64,000 nucleotides of DNA, from positions 21,089,644 to 21,153,643 of the forward strand of contig CM055108.1 of NCBI GenBank assembly GCA_029204225.1, given 5' to 3'. Source of the DNA: Diphasiastrum complanatum (taxonomy: Eukaryota > Streptophyta > Lycopodiopsida > Lycopodiales > Lycopodiaceae). Below the pieces are notes generated by a model. That model did not search any database, was not told where the DNA came from, and saw nothing but the letters and a program-made list of their open reading frames with translations. Every line of letters begins with the position of its first letter. Within the stretch, counting starts at the first letter, position 1. Below, in pieces: positions 57,693 to 64,000 of the stretch. A program made the translations under genes and the position numbers.

Positions 57693-57713
57693 ATGCAAAA
57701 TGAGTGGCCTTGA
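57693..57713 (+). promoter_or_regulatory. Overlapping upstream ORF of TAF8
   Basis: ATG CAA AAT GAG TGG CCT TGA: six codons in another frame, starting 7 nt before and covering the TAF8 start codon. Its ATG context (GAGCCATGC) is weak but its position would make scanning ribosomes choose between the two starts. Whether it lowers translation is inference. Confidence 0.6.
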
Positions 57714-58893
57714 ATCTGTGAGAAGCAACAAAGACGAGTTCGGCAGAGCAGTGGCAAAAATTGCTGTCGCTCAGATAGGAGAATCTGTGGGGTTTCAATC
57801 TTTTCAAAATACAGCAGCAGAGACATTGGCGGACATTGCAATCCGTTATATAAGCGATTTAGCCAAGGCAGCTCAGTTTTACACAAATGTTGCAAGGCGC
57901 ACAGAGTGCAACGTATTCGATGTGATTCTCGCTCTGGAGGATATGGTGCCAGGGGGCGTGTGTTTGGATGCCTCACAGCCTCTTTCAAACTCCACTGCTC
58001 TAAGAGAAATCATGAAATATGTTGAATACGCTGAAGAAGTACCCTTTGCAAGACCATTACCACATTTCCCTGTGCCAAAGAAACGAACTTTAGCACCTAG
58101 TTTTGCACAATTAGGCGAGGAGCCGCCTGGTCCGCATATTCCTGCATGGCTCCCGGCCTTCCCGGATCCTCACACATATCGCTCCACACCAGTTTGGAAT
58201 GAGATGAAAAGTGACCTCACAGCTGACAAACTGGAGCAAGCACGGCAGCGGCGACGGGCTGAACGATCTCTTATTTCGCTGCATCAGAGGCTTTCATCTA
58301 CTGGTGATGGGATTTCTGGAAGTAGGGCACTGTTCCCTGCTAGTTCTTTTGAAATTCCCCAGGCAGTCTCAAGGGAACAAGAAAGCATGCTTTCAAAGAT
58401 GCAGGATGCAGAGGGGACTCAGGGTAAAGGAAAAGGAAAGCGATCAACTGCTTCCCACAACCCTTTTCTCTCTCCTCCTCTTCCTCCAGGTGCAAGGGAA
58501 GTCTCACCTGTCTCTTTTCGTCCTTTGAAAGAGATACTTGCTAAGAAAGACTCGTTTGAGCAACAAAGAAGTCTCTCTCTTTTAGATGCATTTGCTCCTG
58601 TCCTCAATGCTGTCAATATTCCTTCGAAAGATGCAGAGCCTTCAAAAGATACGCGCAAGAGTTCTGTGTTAGATGCCAAGGACCGGCCACCTGTGTTTTT
58701 GACTTTTGACTTTGGACGAAAAGCGCACTCAAAGGCAATGGCTGCACAATTGAGCCTGGGTGCAAGGACCCAAAATCTAAGAAAAGGAAAGGGAAAAGCA
58801 GTTTTGCAAGAGGAAGATAAAGATGAAAAGAAGAAGAGAGCAGAACAAATTCTCGCTCAGGCTGATGACCGAGTTGATGATGTGAACTCTTAA
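57700..58893 (+). CDS. TAF8: TFIID subunit 8 (TAF8)
   Basis: Intronless, 397 residues. TAF8 is a TFIID component that pairs through its histone fold with TAF10 and helps nuclear assembly of the complex for RNA polymerase II initiation. Visible: N-terminal bromodomain-associated histone fold (FGRAVAKIAVAQIGESVGFQ, ALADIAIRYISDLAK-like helix, CNVFDVILALEDM; residues about 12-90), then the TAF8 C-terminal signature PHIPAWLPAFPDPHTYRSTP at about 145-164. A low-complexity tail follows, with KGKGKGKRS (about 247) and a Lys/Glu-rich end (DEKKKRAEQILAQADDR). Length and order match plant TAF8. The start is the ATG that begins the histone-fold frame; a second ATG lies 7 nt upstream in another frame. 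The intact frame among decayed transposons argues for a working gene. Lack of introns might reflect an ancestral retrocopy. Confidence 0.92.
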   Translation: MSGLESVRSNKDEFGRAVAKIAVAQIGESVGFQSFQNTAAETLADIAIRYISDLAKAAQFYTNVARRTECNVFDVILALEDMVPGGVCLDASQPLSNSTALREIMKYVEYAEEVPFARPLPHFPVPKKRTLAPSFAQLGEEPPGPHIPAWLPAFPDPHTYRSTPVWNEMKSDLTADKLEQARQRRRAERSLISLHQRLSSTGDGISGSRALFPASSFEIPQAVSREQESMLSKMQDAEGTQGKGKGKRSTASHNPFLSPPLPPGAREVSPVSFRPLKEILAKKDSFEQQRSLSLLDAFAPVLNAVNIPSKDAEPSKDTRKSSVLDAKDRPPVFLTFDFGRKAHSKAMAAQLSLGARTQNLRKGKGKAVLQEEDKDEKKKRAEQILAQADDRVDDVNS

Positions 58894-60300
58894 CAGGAGA
58901 AAGATGATGACTAATCAGAACAGGCACATCTCATTGCCTTGTTGAGTGGTTAGAATTATGGCATCCAAATTGTTTACATCAAAATTGTGAGGGTCCTGCA
59001 ATTTCAGCCATGCCCTTGCTCCTTTCTATGCGGGTGAAAACTAAACGGTGAAATCACCTGTTGGGGGTTGAGCATATTGTGTTATTTAAAAATTCATATC
59101 ATGCCAGGTTTTTGAATTTTCCTGGTGATTGCAGAAAGGTACTAGGTGGCTAACGGGTCAGGTTTGTACATTTGCAGCATCACTGTAGTTTGAAAGCCCT
59201 TTCATGTTTTAGAAATACTGGAGTACGGGGTGTCTGATTTTACTTTGCTTCAAGTTCTTATGCTCATGTAGCTTATATTCACTTAAGCACCGCCCTATAT
59301 GCAGCATTTTTCACACATGAAAAACAGTTTCAATGTCTTTTTTTTTCTTGGAAAACTTTAATAACCTCTAAAGGCTGCAATTTCTGCTTCTGGAGAGTTA
59401 ACTTTCGTAATTATTGGATAAAGTTTTACCTTGCATGTCAAATTATTTTTGCAGATTTTTTCATTGTTGTCTCAATCCAAGATAGCTATACAAAGTTGGA
59501 CTAATAAAAACATGAAAGGATGCTTTTGGATGCCTTTGAAATATCTATGGGGTGACAAAAAAGAAGTGTTCCATAGTAACATTGTTATGTCGGTTATTAT
59601 TAGACATAATATCTATTATCTACACACACACACACACACAATATAGTTGGAACAAATTGGGATTCGCTACATCCACTGATTCGGAGTCGAGAATTGTGAA
59701 AAATAAACTTCTTTTTGTTTTTTTACTTCTTTACTATATATGTACAGAATAAGCTGGAGTCTTATCAAGTGCATAGCAGCCATCTTTGCCACTCCAAAGC
59801 AAGCATTTGCTACAGTTTAGTCGAGTTTGATGATATGGGTCAGTAGGGTTTGCTACACTTTAGTAGGGTTTGATATGGTTCAGTAAGGTTCAATGTGTAT
59901 GGTTCGGTACGCATTTACATTTGATGTTAGTTGGGTCATGACTTTTGCATTTAGGTTCACGCAAGCTGATGCCAAGTGGTGTGCATCAACATGTCTTCCA
60001 TATGCTTTCAGTTCTTGGTGTTGTCAGTGATAACCTGACCTATGTGCTCGATCTCAATCTCCCCGATAGCAGAGCTCACTACATCGCAGGTGAACTTTGT
60101 AGTGATGGCTACACCATCTCAAGTGGCATCCACTCATGTAAGAACACCGTTCTGAGTGGGCAAAAAACTATGTTCATGATGGATTTGTGATGAATGTTAG
60201 TCCATTCATCGAATAATATGGAGCATCCGTAACTTCATCATAAATTGCATCAGACATAAGTTAGACGCTTGCTATATCAAACACATACAATAACTCCATG
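58894..60300. other. 3' flank of TAF8; no further gene seen
   Basis: Likely 3' UTR to about 59.2-59.7 kb. (CA)n at 59621-59640. A short AGTAGGGTTTG-like triple at 59845-59890. Nothing coding recognised. Confidence 0.5.
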
Positions 60301-60822
60301 CTAGAAACCATAGAACCCACGGTTCCCAGAACCGTGGGTTTTGGGAACCGTACCAGTGGTACGGTTCATCTAAAAAAAAAAAAAAACTAATTAATTATCC
60401 TAATTTCCCCCCCCAAAACCCCTCATAGCTCGTTTTTGACCCTCATTTCTGATTTTTTGTGGTAGAGGTTGAGAGAGAGGTTTCAGAGAGAGGGCTGCTC
60501 AGATTGATGAGAGAGAAGAGGGCAGGGTAGAGAGAGACTGTAGCGGCCTCTGTAGAGGGTTTAGTTGTAGGGTTGCTTTTTTGCTCAAAAATCAGGTTTT
60601 TTGACATTCCCTCATGCAAATAGGTCTATTTTTAGGGTCTAGGCATTTCAGATCATAGAGAGAGATCGGGACAATCTAGAGAAAGAATGTACCAGCTCAT
60701 CTAGAGGGAGAAGGATCAGGTTTATGGGTTAGGGTATTTTTTGGACCTAAAAAGCAGGTTTTTAGGGTTTGTCTTTTCTTGCACTTCTTCCGTACTCCCT
60801 GTTTCCTATACCGGCTCACACC

Positions 60823-61890
60823 ATGCCTTCTGGAGATATGCCTGAGCTCTGGGGTGAGGTAGACCAAGACCCCTAGTTCGTTAGGTTTGACGTTCGGTCT
60901 GGGACGTGTGGATGGTCCTGTAGGTTTTGTCATGCTCGTTTTATCAGCACTCTCACTAGGCTGAAAGGCCATCTCCTTGGTGCTATCAAGGGTGATGGCA
61001 AACGCTTAGGCTCCCTCCCTTGCCCCCACATGCCTGCTCAGGAGCGTTGTAGGCTCATTGACATATATGGAGCTCGATTGACACAGGCCGGTACGTCACT
61101 AGATCCTGATGTATATGCAGTAGTATCATCCACCCCACGGGATCCACTAGCTCCTTGTCCACCACCACCACATCCTCCCCCACCTCCTGTTTTTGCTCCT
61201 CCCCCTCAGCCTGATGCACATCCCCCACTCGTTCCTCAGCCCACTGCATCACATCCTACCGCACTACCACAACCCATTGCACCACGTCCCGCCCCTCCTC
61301 CTGCTACATCTATTCCAGTCGGTGCATTTCCATAGCGTCCTCCTGCAGTCACTCAGATGACGCGCCCAGTGCAGACATTCCGATTTCTTCGCTCTGAGTC
61401 GGCACCAAATGGTCTCTCACAGGACACCCATGACATACCATCCACTTTCCCCACACATCAGGATGATTTGGACTTTGATGATGAGGACGGTGATGATAGA
61501 CAGCATGGTGAGGCTGGTTCTTTTGGAGCTTTTTCGCCACCATCTCTGCAGCCCCTGCATCCCCCGCAGCTGCAGCATCCCCCTCAGCCACCTCAGGCCC
61601 AATTTCCCCCCCAGCCTCGGCAACCCCCTGCCACTGACATACCTCCTCCTGCTCCTCGTAGGGGTGCTTACTGCACTAGGGCATCCTCCAGTAGATCATC
61701 TCGCAGCTCCCAGTATAGACAGCAGTCCATGGGGAAGTCTTTCTAGCCCCATCTCGAGGCAGAGGCCCACCAGGCTATGGCAAACATGATCTATAAGCTG
61801 AACCTACCATTTGCCATTGCTGACACGGAGCCCTTCAAGAGGGCTATAGCTGCAGTTGCAGGCCACCCGTGGCTGAGGCTATCTGTACCA
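60823..61890 (+). pseudogene. hAT transposase 5' part: BED finger, Pro-rich linker, start of DUF659
   Basis: A single frame from ATG 60823 is interrupted by three TAG codons only (60874, 61333, 61744). It encodes a BED-type zinc finger (CRFCHARFISTLTRLKGHL, then a Cys-Pro-His at about 61020-61030), a Pro-rich linker (about 61140-61330) and a second Pro/Gln-rich stretch (61540-61670). The start of the DUF659 domain follows (NMIYKLNLPFAIADTEPFKR, about 61785-61845). A frameshift near 61890-61905 moves to the frame of the following exon. Binding of the transposon ends is the known role of the BED finger. Confidence 0.85.
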
Positions 61891-63819
61891 CCTACCTTAC
61901 GTCCAAGGTCGAGGAGCTCACCACACAGATGATGCCTCTTAGGAAGGCCTGGGAGAGTTATGGGTGCTCGATCATGTCTGATGGCTGGAGTAACACCCGC
62001 CGTCGGCCAGTGATCAACATACTGGTGTCTTGTTGCATGGGCACTATGTTTTATCGGGCCATTGATGCTAGTAGAGGTGGTGGGGTCATTGACGAACAGT
62101 TTATGTTCGATATCATCAGTGAGGTTATAGAGGAGGTTCGCCCTGCCAACGTAGTGCAGGTTGTCACCGACAACGCAAGTAAGTGCGTGCACATGTCTCA
62201 CTTGCTACAGCAGCAGTACCCTGCCCCCTGTGCTGCACATAGCATTGATCTTATACTGGGAGATATTGGCTGCTTGCCCTGGGTCCGCACGATAGCTGAT
62301 ATGGCCCTTGCCGTGGTGACATTTATCACCCGGAAGAGGCATGCCCTAGCACTATTCCGCACCTTCAGTTCACTTGATCTGAAGAAACCAGCTCCCACAC
62401 GTTTTGCATTCGACCTGTTTGTCATGCATAGGCTTATTAGAGTCAGGCATCAGCTCAGACACATGGCGACTAGTGTTGCATTTAGGGAGCTGCCTTTCTC
62501 TAGTAGGCTTGATGGTTTGAGATTTTTGAGGATTGTATTTGACGATGATTTTTGGCGTCAGGCTGAGAGCATCACATATGTGATGAGTCCGTTCTACCAT
62601 GTTCTGCGGTTAGTTGACAGTGAGGGCAGCACTATGGGCCTTATCTACGAGTTCATGGACAGGATTGGACAGTTGCTAAAGCAGCATTTTTTTTCCGATG
62701 ACAGGTATGGTACTTGATTGTCATCTCAACCATTTGTTGTTTTGGAATCTGTCTATTGTAATTGAAATAAGTTTGCTCTCATCTACGCATCTTCGAATTT
62801 TTTCGTTGACATGTCATTAACTATGTGAAACAGGATGGTGGTGTTGCAGGACATCTGGGAGCGCAAGTGGAATTGGTTCCATAGGCCGATTCACTCTGTT
62901 GCCCACCTGTTGCACCCCATGTGGCTATCTGAGCGGCAGGCATCAGACATGGAGCTAGGTTTGGATTGGTTGAGATATTTGGATGGAGCCGCTAGACACT
63001 TCACTGACATATATGCTGTTGAGACACAGTACATTGCCTTTAAGGGGCAGGTTGGTGTGTTTGGCCATCACGCGGCGCTGAATCCCAGCAGACGGGAGAG
63101 TGGTGACTCGGTGGAACCTCTATGGTTCTGCATGCCCAGCTCTACAAAATTGGCCTTGCGAGTGCTATCACAGGTATTTCTTTACCCACCAAATTCTATG
63201 AGATTAAAGACGGGTGTTAAATGGATGAAACTAACTAATGTGCTTTTTTAAATTTTATGATTGTCAACAGGATTGTTCCTCCAGTGTATGCGAGCGCAAC
63301 TGGAGCACATTTTCTTTGATCCACACGAAAAGGCGTAATCGCCTTTCTATTGCACAGATGACACGGCTGGTTTTTTGCAACACCAATGCAAGGTTGAGTG
63401 ACAGACTTGCATCTATTGTGGACCCTCTAGAGGTGTTGCCCTCAGATTGTTTACTAGGCGTTGATGATCCCACTGATTCCACCGCGCCCATGTTAAGGGC
63501 TGATGTTGCGGCTGACATTGCAACAAAGACAAAGGGAGAGATGCTGCAGGTTAGACGGTTATTGATGGACAGAGTGGGTCATGATCAGGATACAGGTGCT
63601 GGCCAGGGGACAGGTACGGGCATGGGTGTTGATGAGGAGGATGAGGATGATGATGATGATGATGATTTGGGTATTCCTGCTCCAGGATTGGAGACCATGG
63701 CTGAGGCAGAGCTTGAGGCAGAGTTTGAGGCAGAGTATCAGGCAGACCTAGGCTATGGCCTGGAGGATGATCGATTACAAAGGATGATGGCAGGGATGTA
63801 TGAGCCACTTCTACCATAG
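61869..63819 (+). pseudogene. hAT transposase catalytic part, three exons
   Basis: Exon pieces: about 61869-62704, 62834-63173, 63271-63819. Introns are 62705-62833 (129 bp, CAG|GTATGG...GAAACAG|G) and 63174-63270 (97 bp, CAG|GTATTT...CAACAG|G). Both restore the frame exactly: AG+G gives Arg across the first, and the second is phase 0. Motifs: SYGCSIMSDGW-type DUF659/RNase H start with catalytic Asp (SDGW), VTDNAS with second Asp, then PCAAHSIDLILGDI and KPAPTRFAFDLF. The C-terminal dimerisation domain is LALRVLSQ-DCSSSVCERNWSTF, whose Glu (CERNW) completes the D-D-E triad. An acidic tail reads through GLGIPAPGLETMAEAE-like sequence to two consecutive TAG codons at 63817-63822, after which the same frame stays open to base 64000. 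The catalytic region has no internal stop; the 5' half does. Confidence 0.88.
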
Positions 63820-64000
63820 TAGGACGTGTATCGACCTGATCCACTATTAGAGGATATACAACATGAGAGAGAGACAGTGGATGCAGCACATGTTGGGGAT
63901 GCTGACCATATGGCACATGACGCTTTTGTAGGGGATACAACAGAGGGTGGAGATGCTTGTGCCACAGTGGGAGGGATTGATGGTGTGCAAGATTCACAGG

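Larger units (their letters stand above)
60301..64000 (+). mobile_element. hAT transposon, left end and transposase gene (right end off window)
   Basis: Starts CATAGAACCCACGGTTCCC at 60309, the same terminus as MITEs 1 and 2; the next ~110 bp match MITE 1 (GGTACGGTTCATCTAAAA..., CTAATTAATTA..., CCCCAAAACCCCTCA). The 8 bp before it (60301-60308, CTAGAAAC) should recur after its right end beyond the window. It carries the transposase gene at 60823-64000. Internal sequence is young enough that its introns and catalytic motifs are readable. Confidence 0.88.

Noticed and set aside
58419-58927. Minus-strand readings of 86-104 codons within TAF8
   Set aside because: Antisense shadows of the TAF8 frame.
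59840-59895. AGTAGGGTTTG words resembling the plant telomere repeat TTTAGGG
   Set aside because: Only about three imperfect copies with irregular spacing, not a telomeric array.

Overview
This is nuclear DNA of a land plant, probably one with a large, repeat-rich genome. The evidence is a GRAS-family transcription factor, a plant-type TAF8, the first two exons of a PI-PLC-X-type secreted protein whose introns are packed with transposons, and several plant LTR-retrotransposon families with tRNA-iMet or TGGCGYCG-type primer sites. Very long TE-filled introns beside intronless genes fit a gymnosperm or fern, but the sequence does not fix the lineage. By my reading about nine tenths of the window is transposon-derived or featureless.

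Layout. 1-9.6 kb: a broken Ty1/copia pol (+); an LTR/PBS and frameshifted gag of another element (+), with an ~80-bp tandem repeat in its leader; then a minus-strand mosaic in which a 2.6-kb copia fragment is embedded in a Ty3/gypsy gag region whose zinc-knuckle segment occurs three times. 12.4-20.1 kb: exons 2 and 1 of the PLC-like gene on the minus strand. The 7.5-kb intron between them holds a hAT-type MITE and a nested copia element; another MITE of the same family lies just downstream of exon 2, and no further exon is visible down to base 1. 21-28.4 kb: AT-rich sequence with an inverted pair of short-motif arrays, a second, diverged copy of the same copia gag, and the LTR/PBS of another element. 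28.5-32.05 kb: two blocks of a 9+10-bp minisatellite with about eleven GC-rich hairpins, flanking a degenerate coding segment. 34.1-36.2 kb: the intronless GRAS gene. 37.6-46 kb: a gypsy LTR/PBS scrap and a degenerate minus-strand copia. 45.99-54.97 kb: a nearly complete minus-strand Ty3/gypsy element with recognisable LTRs, PBS and polypurine tract, but an integrase broken off into a coiled-coil ORF. 55.8-56.9 kb: degenerate tandem repeats. 57.1-58.9 kb: the intronless TAF8 gene with a short overlapping upstream ORF. 60.3 kb to the end: the left end and transposase gene of a hAT transposon whose termini match the two MITEs.

How it fits together. Only TAF8 and GRAS look like intact host genes, with the PLC-like gene plausible but partial. 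The hAT element at 60.3 kb looks like a relative of the source of the two MITEs at 11.7 and 13.2 kb, each flanked by a perfect 8-bp target duplication. Many premature stops in the mobile elements are TAG at positions where a sister copy, or the surrounding frame, suggests CAG. That is the expected scar of C-to-T decay at methylated CHG sites and suggests long-term silencing.
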